Assembly: GCA_021775835.1 (NCBI GenBank)
Contig: JAJFHC010000011.1
Coordinates: 1-52,835 of the forward strand
Direction of reading: 5' to 3'
Source of the DNA: Hyphomicrobiales bacterium
GTDB lineage: Bacteria; Pseudomonadota; Alphaproteobacteria; Rhizobiales; JAJFHC01
Length of the DNA: 52,835 nt
Shown here: piece by piece, positions 44,435 to 52,264 of the stretch
How the letters are laid out: each line of letters starts with the position of its first letter
Position numbering within the stretch: position 1 is the first letter of the stretch
Program-made: the position numbers and the translations under genes
The notes under the pieces: generated by a model
What the model saw: only the letters and a program-made list of their open reading frames with translations
Told to the model about the DNA's origin: nothing
The model's database searches: none

Positions 44435-47400
44435 ATGGCTGCTGAAACCGCCCCCTGCCGTCTTGCCGTGGACATTGGTGGAACCTTTACAGATGTTGTT
44501 CTTGAAAAAGACGGCGTCCAGACGACAGTCAAGGTACTGACCACGCCGCAAAATCCTGCCGACGGCTTCATGAACGGATTGCGTGACGTGTTGGGGCGCA
44601 CCGGGACCGACCCGGCAGACCTCACGCTCATTATCCATGGGACAACACTGGCGACCAATGCCCTGATCGAGCGCAAGGGCGCAAGAACCGCTTTGATCGC
44701 CACGGATGGCCATCGCGACACGCTCGAGATTGCCTACGAAAACCGCTTCGACCAATATGACATCAACGCCGACCGGCTCAAACCGCTGGTCCCACGCGAA
44801 CTGCGGCTGACAGTTCCTGAGCGTCTGAACTTCCGAGGCGAAGTGCTTGATCCGATACAGGACGCCGACATTGCAACCCTGATCCCTCAACTGCGTGAAG
44901 CGGGCGTAGAAAGCGTAGCGATCGGTCTACTTCATGCCTACGCCAACCCTGCTCACGAAGACCGGATCGCGGCTGTTCTTCGCAAGGAACTGCCGGACCT
45001 GTCGATATCGCTGTCCTCGCAGGTTTGTCCCGAAATTCGCGAATATGAACGCCAGACGACAACCTGTGCCAACGCCTATGTGCGGCCGATCATGGAATCC
45101 TACCTCCACGATGTCCAAGGCAGGCTTGTTGCCGAAGGTGTCGTTTGCCCCTGTCTCCTGATGACGTCGGGCGGCAACCTGATCACCATAGAGACTGCAA
45201 AACAGTACCCGGTCCGGCTGATCGAGTCCGGGCCGGCCGGGGGTGCCATTCTCGCCGGCTTCATTGCCCAGAATCTCGGTGAGTATCGAGTCCTGTCCTT
45301 CTATATGGGGGGCACGACGGCCAAGATTTGTCTGATCGATAACGGCGAGCCGCTGTTGAGCCGGACATTTGAGATCGATCGCGCCCACCGCTTCATGAAG
45401 GGCAGCGGCATGCCCGTGAAGATACCGGTTGTCGAGATGGTTGAGATTGGTGCCGGTGGCGGTTCGATTGCCCATGTGGACGCCCTTGGGCGAATCCAGG
45501 TAGGCCCTGAAAGTGCTGGCGCCGATCCGGGCCCGGCCTGTTATGGACGCGGCGGTACAGGTGCTGCCATAACCGACGCCAATCTGTTGATGGGCCGTCT
45601 CGATCCGGAAGGGTTTGCCGGCGGGCGCATGACGCTGGACACTGCGGCCGCCGCCGCCGCCATGACGGCATCGGTTGGTGCTCATCTGGATCGGGGGCCG
45701 GTCGAGGCTGCAAAGGCGGTGATCGAAATCGTTGACGAGAACATGGCGAGTGCCGCCCGGGTTCATGCGGTTGAACGCGGCGCGGAGATTGCCGGCCGGA
45801 CCATGATCGCCTTCGGTGGAGGCGCGCCCCTGCACGCTCTTCGTCTGGCACAGAAGCTTGGAATTTCGAAAGTGGTCGTGCCTGCGAATGCGGGCGTCGG
45901 TTCTGCCATCGGATTTCTCATGGCGCCGGTCGCCTATGAACTGGTGCGCAGTCACTATGTGCGCGTGGATGGCTTGGACGCCACAACGCTGAACGGCCTG
46001 TTTGCCGAGATGTTTGAAGAGGCGGCCGAAGTCGTACGGTTGGGGTCGCCTGAGACTTCTCTGGAACAGAAACGCCATGCCTATGCGCGTTATGTGGGTC
46101 AGGGCCACGAGGTCAAGATCGAACTCCCTGCCCGGGAATTCGTATTCAGCGACGGAGACAGCATACGGGAGGCCTTTGAACAGGAGTACCGGCGCCAATA
46201 TGGCCGGATCGTTCCCGGTCTCGCGATCGAAGTTCTGACCTGGTCGATCATGGTCTCGGAGAAACGTGCGGTTACTCCCGACCGCTTCAAAGCGACAGCT
46301 AACTCAACACAGGCCGAACAACAACGCACACGCGATGTGCATTTTTCCGGTCAGGAGGATGCCGTCGAGACAAAAATCCTTGGCAGGGAAAACCTGCCCC
46401 GGGAAGGGCAGATATCGGGACCGGCGATCATTACCGAGATTCAGACCAGCACGGTTGTGCCGGAAGGATTTGCCGCGACGACAAACGCGTATGGCGATCT
46501 CGTTCTGGAACGCACCGGCGCAACAACCATGACCGCCGCTGTGGCCCACGATGTGCGCAATCAGGTTCTGTGGGATCGGATCATTGCCGTGGTTGAAGAA
46601 CAGGCACAGGCCATCATTCGCACATCCTTTTCAACATCCGTGCGCGAGGCAGGCGATCTTTCCGCGGGCGTGTATGACCTGAAGGGCCGGATGCTGGCCC
46701 AGGCCGTGACCGGCACGCCTGGTCATGTCAACGCAATGGCGGCGTCGGTCGGTTTCTTTCTCGAAAAATACCCGATTGACACCATGAACGAAGGTGACGT
46801 CTTCGTCACCAATGACCCCTGGCTCGGCACCGGTCATCTGTTCGACTTCACTGTGGTCAACCCGGTCTTCAAGAATGGCCGGATCGCAGCCCTGTTTGCC
46901 TCGACGTCTCACGTGGTCGATGTCGGTGGTCGCGGTTTCGGGCCCGACGCCGGGCAGGTCTACGAGGAAGGCCTCAACATTCCCATCATGCCGCTTTTTT
47001 CCAAGGGCGTACGCAATGACAGCGTATTTTCGATTGTCGAGGCCAATGTCCGCGAACCGGTACAGGTTGTGGGCGACCTCTATTCCCTGTCATCGAGCAA
47101 TGAACTGGGCGGGCGCCGGTTGATTGAGCTGATGGACGAGTTCCACATGGACAACCTGGAGGAGATTGGCGAGCACATCATCGACACCTCGCGAAATGCC
47201 ATGCTTGATGAAATCCGCGCTCTGCCTGCAGGTGTTTACGAAAACCAGATGACCGTCGACGGTTATGAAAAGCCGGTCACGCTGAAGGCCCGGATGACCA
47301 TCGGCAATGAGGGCATTTCTGTCGACTACGAGGGGACATCTTCCGTCTCGCAGTTTGGCATCAACGTGCCGCTCACCTACTGCGAGGCCTATACCTCCTT

Positions 47401-48112
47401 CGGCATCCGATGCATTGTCGGCAGTGCGGTGCCCAACAACACCGGTTCGCTTGAACCGATCCGCACGTCAGCGCCGGTCGGCACCATCGTCAACGCGCCG
47501 CCGCCCTGTGCCGTCACAACGCGCCATGTCATCGGGCAGATGCTGCCCGATGTTGTCCTGGGATGTTTGGAAAAGGCCATTCCCGGTCAGGTACCCGCAG
47601 AGGGTAGCTCCAGCCTCTGGAATCCGATGCTGTCGGGCGGCCACGGGTTTGTGGAGGCCGAGGACGGCAAGCCGACGGAGGCCTTCTCCGTGACGATCTT
47701 TCATTCCGGCGGCACCGGCGCCCGGCCAACGCGGCCGGGCCTTTCAGCCACGGCGTTTCCTTCGGGCGTGCGCAATACACCGGTGGAGATCACCGAGTCC
47801 ATCGCACCGCTGATTTTCCGCCGCAAGGAGTTCCGCGTAGACTCCGGTGGCCGCGGTCTGCATCGTGGCGGAGACGGACAAACCATCGAGATCGAACATG
47901 CCGACAAGGTACCGTTTGCCGTGTTCGCTCTGTTCGACCGCATCGACAACCCGGCCCGCGGACGCCAGGGCGGCGAAAGTGGTGCCGCCGGCAGAGTACG
48001 GCTGGCAAGCGGCGCACCCTTCCGGGGCAAAGGCAAGCAGATCGTCAATGCCGGCGACCGCCTGATCCTCGACCTGCCCGGCGGCGGCGGGTTTGGTAAA
48101 TCCGGATCTTGA
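44435..48112 (+). CDS. fused hydantoinase/oxoprolinase (HyuA-HyuB), ATP-dependent amidohydrolase family
   Basis: A 1225-residue fusion resembling 5-oxoprolinase in layout. The HyuA half (to about 690) starts with the ATP-binding LAVDIGGTFTDVVL and has IHGTTLATNALIERKGA and RLIESGPAGGAILAGF; the second nucleotide-site motif reads SFYMGGTTAKICL, with Y290 where an aspartate is normal. The HyuB half (about 700-1225) carries AIIRTSFSTSVREAGDLSAG and VFVTNDPWLGTGHLFDF and ends PGGGGFGKSGS. The family hydrolyses hydantoins, 5-oxoproline or carboxylates ketones using ATP. It ends the plus-strand operon begun by the GntR gene. The substrate is unknown; the Tyr substitution may affect ATP binding. Confidence 0.92.
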   Translation: MAAETAPCRLAVDIGGTFTDVVLEKDGVQTTVKVLTTPQNPADGFMNGLRDVLGRTGTDPADLTLIIHGTTLATNALIERKGARTALIATDGHRDTLEIAYENRFDQYDINADRLKPLVPRELRLTVPERLNFRGEVLDPIQDADIATLIPQLREAGVESVAIGLLHAYANPAHEDRIAAVLRKELPDLSISLSSQVCPEIREYERQTTTCANAYVRPIMESYLHDVQGRLVAEGVVCPCLLMTSGGNLITIETAKQYPVRLIESGPAGGAILAGFIAQNLGEYRVLSFYMGGTTAKICLIDNGEPLLSRTFEIDRAHRFMKGSGMPVKIPVVEMVEIGAGGGSIAHVDALGRIQVGPESAGADPGPACYGRGGTGAAITDANLLMGRLDPEGFAGGRMTLDTAAAAAAMTASVGAHLDRGPVEAAKAVIEIVDENMASAARVHAVERGAEIAGRTMIAFGGGAPLHALRLAQKLGISKVVVPANAGVGSAIGFLMAPVAYELVRSHYVRVDGLDATTLNGLFAEMFEEAAEVVRLGSPETSLEQKRHAYARYVGQGHEVKIELPAREFVFSDGDSIREAFEQEYRRQYGRIVPGLAIEVLTWSIMVSEKRAVTPDRFKATANSTQAEQQRTRDVHFSGQEDAVETKILGRENLPREGQISGPAIITEIQTSTVVPEGFAATTNAYGDLVLERTGATTMTAAVAHDVRNQVLWDRIIAVVEEQAQAIIRTSFSTSVREAGDLSAGVYDLKGRMLAQAVTGTPGHVNAMAASVGFFLEKYPIDTMNEGDVFVTNDPWLGTGHLFDFTVVNPVFKNGRIAALFASTSHVVDVGGRGFGPDAGQVYEEGLNIPIMPLFSKGVRNDSVFSIVEANVREPVQVVGDLYSLSSSNELGGRRLIELMDEFHMDNLEEIGEHIIDTSRNAMLDEIRALPAGVYENQMTVDGYEKPVTLKARMTIGNEGISVDYEGTSSVSQFGINVPLTYCEAYTSFGIRCIVGSAVPNNTGSLEPIRTSAPVGTIVNAPPPCAVTTRHVIGQMLPDVVLGCLEKAIPGQVPAEGSSSLWNPMLSGGHGFVEAEDGKPTEAFSVTIFHSGGTGARPTRPGLSATAFPSGVRNTPVEITESIAPLIFRRKEFRVDSGGRGLHRGGDGQTIEIEHADKVPFAVFALFDRIDNPARGRQGGESGAAGRVRLASGAPFRGKGKQIVNAGDRLILDLPGGGGFGKSGS

Positions 48113-48134
48113 ATTGAAATTCAGTCCCCGGCGT

Positions 48135-49046
48135 TCATGTTTCGGTCGGTCGGGTTTCCCGTTTCGAGAAGGTGACTAGGTAAATTGACAAGAACATGAC
48201 CGGCACTGCCGACCAGAGCAGGAGGCTGTGGCGCTCACCGAAAAGCGCCATGCCCCACATGATTCCGGCGAACACCGAAATGAAGCCGCCAAGGGATGCG
48301 AACACGGCACCGTAACGGCGGGTGATGTCGAAATAGAGATACGATTCGACAGCGGTCGTCAGTACGAACAACAACACGGACCATTGACCCACACCCCACG
48401 GTTCCATCAATGGGATGAACTCGCCTGAATAAATGTAGATCGGGGTCAGCAGGATCGTGGACAAGATGACAACGGCGGTCATGACCTGCAATGCGTCGAG
48501 GGCTTTTGGCCAACAGGCGGCCACATAGATGTTGTCGGCGGCATAAACAACCGGAATGATGAATGCCAGGGCCGTCCAAAGGGACACATCCGTGATCTCG
48601 ACACTCGATTGGGACGTCAACACCAGCATCGCCGCCATAGCGCCGACCATGACGCCGCTTAACCTCATCGCTGAAACCGGCTCGGTGCGCAGGCCAAGGG
48701 CGATAACAACGGTGAACACCGGCGTCATGGATACGATAATCGACAACAATCCCGCCGCGACATTGGGAGCGATATACAAGGTCAATCCCAATGGCCCCAG
48801 ATACCCCAGCGTCCCGCTTATAAAGAAGAAGGCGATCTGTCCCGGCGTCGGCCGGAACCAGGCTTTTCTTGTCCAAGAGATGGTCACGAATATGACCGCC
48901 ACCCCGATCATGGAAAGCGTCAGGACACCAATCTCGCTGTACCCGGCCTGTGCGGCAAATTTCAGGAGAGAGAACTGAAGGCCCCAGGTGACTCCCATGA
49001 CGAACAAGAGCGTCACGCGCCACGGACGTGATTGGGTAAGTGACAT
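48135..49046 (-). CDS. EamA/DMT-family permease
   Basis: A 303-residue, ten-span transporter with two EamA repeats (TLLFVMGVTWGLQFSLLKFA near the start; GGFISVFAGIMWGMALFGER near the end). It converges on the fused hydantoinase gene, 22 bases away, and is separated from the upstream ammonium-transporter unit by a strong terminator, so it is its own transcription unit. Substrate unknown. Confidence 0.9.
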   Translation of the reverse strand: MSLTQSRPWRVTLLFVMGVTWGLQFSLLKFAAQAGYSEIGVLTLSMIGVAVIFVTISWTRKAWFRPTPGQIAFFFISGTLGYLGPLGLTLYIAPNVAAGLLSIIVSMTPVFTVVIALGLRTEPVSAMRLSGVMVGAMAAMLVLTSQSSVEITDVSLWTALAFIIPVVYAADNIYVAACWPKALDALQVMTAVVILSTILLTPIYIYSGEFIPLMEPWGVGQWSVLLFVLTTAVESYLYFDITRRYGAVFASLGGFISVFAGIMWGMALFGERHSLLLWSAVPVMFLSIYLVTFSKRETRPTET

Positions 49047-49126
49047 AATGTGTGTTTCCAGGAACCATATCGACCGGTCTCGGGCGATATCACGTCCTTC
49101 CGCGTCGTGGAAAGAATGCGCGAACG

Positions 49127-49158
49127 AAAAAGAGCGCCGGCGGCAAGGCCGGCGCTCT
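49127..49158 (-). terminator. Rho-independent terminator of the amt unit
   Basis: An 11-bp perfect stem (AGAGCGCCGGC at 49131-49141, GCCGGCGCTCT at 49148-49158) with a 6-base loop is followed on the minus strand by TTTTCG, giving a U-run. It lies 31 bases after the stop of the 72-residue gene, ending the amt transcript. Confidence 0.85.
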
Positions 49159-49189
49159 CGTGTTGTTTGGACCGCCGCGTCAGCGGTGG

Positions 49190-49408
49190 TCAGTATCTGT
49201 CGACATTATGTTCGACGTTTTCCTTCGAATGGCTGCGAATCTCTTCTTCGATTTCGCGTGCCTCGTGCTTGAACTGCCAGATGTGCCAGCTTATCCACAA
49301 GGCGACGGCAATCACCACCATGATCACTTCCGAACCCTGAAAGGGATAAATGGCGCCGACGTCCTTGAGATCCACCGCCCAGCTGTCCAGGCCTTTGATC
49401 GTTGACAT
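49190..49408 (-). CDS. small single-span membrane protein, possible Amt partner
   Basis: A 72-residue protein with one membrane span (VIMVVIAVALWISWHIWQF, about 28-46) and a charged, histidine/glutamate-rich C-terminal tail (KHEAREIEEEIRSHSKENVE). It lies 26 bases after the amt gene and before the terminator, so it is co-transcribed with the transporter. I do not recognise a named family. A small accessory or regulatory subunit of the transporter is inference from position and topology. Confidence 0.75.
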   Translation of the reverse strand: MSTIKGLDSWAVDLKDVGAIYPFQGSEVIMVVIAVALWISWHIWQFKHEAREIEEEIRSHSKENVEHNVDRY

Positions 49409-49434
49409 AAGTAGTCTCCTTTTCCTGGTTCTGG

Positions 49435-50784
49435 TTAGACCGCGCGCTCAGCCGTTTGAATATCAGCCACAGCTTGCTCGTAGGCGAGGTTGGTGCTGAA
49501 ATCGAGCCCTTCGATTTCCACTTCACGCGGAACCCTCAGGACGCCGGCACCTGCCATGATCTTGGACACGATAAATGCCGGCAGGAAGCCAAGCACGAAG
49601 AACATGATGATCGCGCCGGCGAACTGACCCCACGGGCTGATTGTGGCATAGCCTTCGTATGGTGAGGACGGCGCGCCCCACAATACAACACCGGCAATCA
49701 CAAGGCCGACAAACCCGGCATAACCGTGAACTGCCACGGCACCCACCGCATCGTCGATCTTGAACTTGCGTTCGACCCAGAAGTGCAGCTTGTAGGCACA
49801 CCATGTCCCGATACCGGCAATGATCATGGCCTGGATCGGATGGTAGAGGTCATTACCTGCAGACGCGGTAATCACACCTGCAAGACCACCGGAATACGTC
49901 CAGAAAGCATCGCCCTTGGACACCACGTAGGCCATCAGCAGACCGCCTGACAGAGACATCAGGAAGTTGAACGTGATCGCACTGAGAGAGGTTGGTGCAA
50001 GGTAGATGTTCGTGGCCGTCCAGGTCTCACCGGTAATCAGACCACCAATACCTTCAGGACTGATGGCCGGAACGTTACACGCGGCGTAGAAACCCCAGAA
50101 CCCGGTGTAGATCATGAACAGACCGATGGTGACCATCCAGGTATTGTGCGGTGGAATGTCTCTTGGTGTCCCGTCTGTGGCAAACTTGCCGAGGCGGGGA
50201 CCGAGGACAACCAGAATGCCGAGGGCATAGCCGCCGGCAATGGCGTGAATGACCCCAGATGCATAAGCGTCGTGGTAGCCCAGTAGCTTGACCATCCAGC
50301 CACCTGCATGCCAACCCCAGGCCGCATCAATGATCCAGAAGACAGAACCGATCAATACGGCATGAATCCAGAATGCACCCGATCGTATTCGCTCGATAAC
50401 CGAGCCCGATACGATGGATGCCGCCGTCCAGGAGAACAGCAGGAATGCTGCCCAGAAGACGCCGGTAATCCGGTCGCCCAGATTTGTCCCCATTGTATTT
50501 GCCCATGGCGTGTTGGCGGCACCTGCTGCCGTGTCCAAGCCACCGGTGATGAACGGTCCATTGGGGAATGCCCAGTAGATCCACCAGCCGAAGAAATAGA
50601 ATGTGATGGTGACCAGCGGGATCAGCATCGTGTTTTTCATTAGGGTGTGCAGATGGTTCCTGCGGCGGCTTGCGCCCACTTCATACATGCAGAAGCCCAC
50701 ATGAATGAGGAACATGAAGACCACGGTCACCCAGTAATAGAACTCGGTGAACACTGTGGTTAGTGCGTCGAGGTTATTTCCCAT
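49435..50784 (-). CDS. amt: Amt/Rh-family ammonium transporter
   Basis: A 449-residue transporter with about eleven spans. The pore twin histidines are H180 (SGVIHAIAGG) and H353 (AVAVHGYAGF), and D172, eight residues before the first histidine, matches the conserved aspartate of AmtB. IPPHNTWMVTIGLFMIYTGF is the conserved central block. The sequence is divergent from the enterobacterial AmtB and there is no glnK beside it. A strong AAGGAGGGGAG site precedes the ATG. It is followed by the 72-residue membrane protein. Context with a GlxD-like glutamate synthase suggests ammonium or methylammonium assimilation. Confidence 0.9.
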   Translation of the reverse strand: MGNNLDALTTVFTEFYYWVTVVFMFLIHVGFCMYEVGASRRRNHLHTLMKNTMLIPLVTITFYFFGWWIYWAFPNGPFITGGLDTAAGAANTPWANTMGTNLGDRITGVFWAAFLLFSWTAASIVSGSVIERIRSGAFWIHAVLIGSVFWIIDAAWGWHAGGWMVKLLGYHDAYASGVIHAIAGGYALGILVVLGPRLGKFATDGTPRDIPPHNTWMVTIGLFMIYTGFWGFYAACNVPAISPEGIGGLITGETWTATNIYLAPTSLSAITFNFLMSLSGGLLMAYVVSKGDAFWTYSGGLAGVITASAGNDLYHPIQAMIIAGIGTWCAYKLHFWVERKFKIDDAVGAVAVHGYAGFVGLVIAGVVLWGAPSSPYEGYATISPWGQFAGAIIMFFVLGFLPAFIVSKIMAGAGVLRVPREVEIEGLDFSTNLAYEQAVADIQTAERAV

Positions 50785-51205
50785 GGAGTCTCCCCTCCTT
50801 TCGATCGATACGCGCGTTCTGGAAGCCTTGTCGGTTCCAAAGAAGCGATCGAGTCGCTCCTCCCCAATAAATCATGACGGTGTCCGTCGCAGGCATTGTA
50901 AATCGATTGAAAGAACGACGGTGTCATGCCACCCGTTTGATTATCTGTGTGCTCCGGCGTGCGCGGGAAACCGGGACGGTCACAGGCAAACCAATTTTGC
51001 TCCTTCCTTTCTGATTGCGTCGGCTGAATTTACACTATTTGTTAACGAATGCCGACTTTTTTGACGGAATTTTTAACACGGGGAATATTATTTTCCTGCT
51101 ATTGAAACAAAGCAAGCCAAAAATATACCAATATGGGATAACTTTCAAACCAATTTGAATAATGCGGTATAGTATCGGGACAGTCAGGTTGGCGGACGAA
51201 TCGGA
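50785..51205. other. 421-base divergent intergenic region
   Basis: No gene is seen between the amt and 198-residue protein starts. The distal part (about 51030-51180) is strikingly AT-rich. It contains GACGGTGTC twice (about 50877 and 50919) and the promoter-like elements listed separately. No convincing sigma-54 site (TGGCAC-N5-TTGC) was found. Confidence 0.5.
51144..51173 (+). promoter_or_regulatory. possible promoter/operator of the 198-residue gene
   Basis: TATAGT at 51168-51173 could serve as a -10, 33 bases before the ATG, with weak -35 TTCAAA at 51144-51149. TTCAAA-N4-TTTGAA (51144-51159) is a perfect inverted repeat covering the -35 and may be an operator. Confidence 0.35.
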
Positions 51206-51802
51206 ATGAATATGAAGAATGACGGCTCGGTGGATCCGGATGAGCGTGTACGAACAGCCACGCGCAACCACTTTTTGGGGTGGCAATGCCGCATCCGTCA
51301 GATTGCCATGCGCAGCGATGAAGGGCGCCCGTCGGGCGGCATGATGCCCCGATGCGTCAGCATGGACGGCGAAGAAATTGTCCCGGCCCTGATCACGCTG
51401 ATCGTGCCCGTGGACTCCTATGAAAGCACTGCTTTCTTCAAACACCAGGTCCGAAAAACGGTTGATCCCAAGAGTATCTACGAAAAGGGGTTGGAGTTCC
51501 TTCAGTCGACACATTTTCAGAATTCAAGCCGTTTCAGCGATGAACTCACAGCCCTTTTCGGACCGGGTTCCTCAGTCGCAGCAATTCTTCTCGACCGGGG
51601 GGAATGCGTTCTCGAGTTTGATCAGTTCAATCAGACCTACAGCTTGCCTTGTTCGGTGCGAAAATTGCCGTCGATTGATCCGGCACACGAGGCAACGTTG
51701 TGGCACAACAGGATATTCAATCCCGGAACCCCGTCCGACGTCCTGATACTCGGGTTTCTACCGGACTGGTTGCACGGACAAGCAAAACCCCCGGTCGTGT
51801 GA
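51206..51802 (+). CDS. uncharacterised 198-residue protein
   Basis: A soluble protein without signal peptide or membrane span. It has an aliphatic stretch (VPALITLIVPVDSYES), a central hydrophilic region and the C-terminal segment FNPGTPSDVLILGFLPDWLH. No known motif is seen and I do not recognise it. The last codons (KPPVV and stop) are encoded inside a perfect 11-bp stem-loop terminator. It is divergent from amt and converges with the 137-residue gene; its place in this nitrogen-assimilation neighbourhood is the only clue to function. Confidence 0.75.
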   Translation: MNMKNDGSVDPDERVRTATRNHFLGWQCRIRQIAMRSDEGRPSGGMMPRCVSMDGEEIVPALITLIVPVDSYESTAFFKHQVRKTVDPKSIYEKGLEFLQSTHFQNSSRFSDELTALFGPGSSVAAILLDRGECVLEFDQFNQTYSLPCSVRKLPSIDPAHEATLWHNRIFNPGTPSDVLILGFLPDWLHGQAKPPVV

Positions 51803-51811
51803 CCGGGGGTT
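51786..51811. terminator. bidirectional-looking stem-loop between convergent genes
   Basis: AACCCCCGGTC (51786-51796) and GACCGGGGGTT (51801-51811) form a perfect 11-bp stem with a GTGT loop. It overlaps the stop codon of the 198-residue gene and lies 31 bases from the end of the convergent 137-residue gene. T-tracts are weak on both sides. Confidence 0.7.
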
Positions 51812-51841
51812 CATTGTTGAAACTCACCGTTTCTAGGAAAA

Positions 51842-52255
51842 TCAGAACTTACGATAAGCCTTGTTGAGCTGAGCCAGGGGATGATCCGGTGACATCTGAA
51901 ACTTGATCAGAAGTTCGCGGGCAATCATGTCCCGGTCCTGTTGATTGTTCGGCAGATCGTATTCGTCGGGAATGGCGACCCATCCGTTGATGTTGCGGTC
52001 AAAGACGGCCGGTTTGCCGTCGTCGTAGCCCATGTGGACATCTTCCAGCCAATTCAGGTCGTCCCAGCCCATGAACTCAACATAGCCCTTGAGGAACGGC
52101 GTTATCCGTTCGTAGTCGGGCAGCAGGTTCACGTCATAGCGGTAACCGATATGCTGCCCGATCGTCTGTTCGCGTTCCGAATCGATGCCACCACCTTTGA
52201 GAAAGTGATCGACATCCTCGATTTCGGCGCCTTTGTAGCTTGTGCCAGCCATCAT
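51842..52255 (-). CDS. uncharacterised 137-residue protein beside GlxD-like gene
   Basis: A soluble protein with aromatic and acidic stretches (LLPDYERITPFLKGYVEFMG; DDLNWLEDVHMGYDDGKP). No motif or membrane segment is seen. Two ATGs (52255 and 52252) follow GGGAGAAGGA; either could start. It begins 9 bases after the end of the glutamate synthase-like gene on the same strand, so it is surely co-expressed and probably a partner or small subunit of it, which is inference. I do not recognise the family; it is not the GXGXG subunit GlxC. Confidence 0.78.
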   Translation of the reverse strand: MMAGTSYKGAEIEDVDHFLKGGGIDSEREQTIGQHIGYRYDVNLLPDYERITPFLKGYVEFMGWDDLNWLEDVHMGYDDGKPAVFDRNINGWVAIPDEYDLPNNQQDRDMIARELLIKFQMSPDHPLAQLNKAYRKF

Positions 52256-52264
52256 TCCTTCTCC

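Noticed and set aside
44927..46198. 423-codon minus-strand open frame
   Set aside because: It lies wholly inside the HyuA half of the fused hydantoinase on the other strand, whose motifs are clear; the antisense frame shows no family motif.
50785..51000. Sigma-54 promoter for amt
   Set aside because: No TGGCAC-N5-TTGC match was found on the minus strand in the upstream region.
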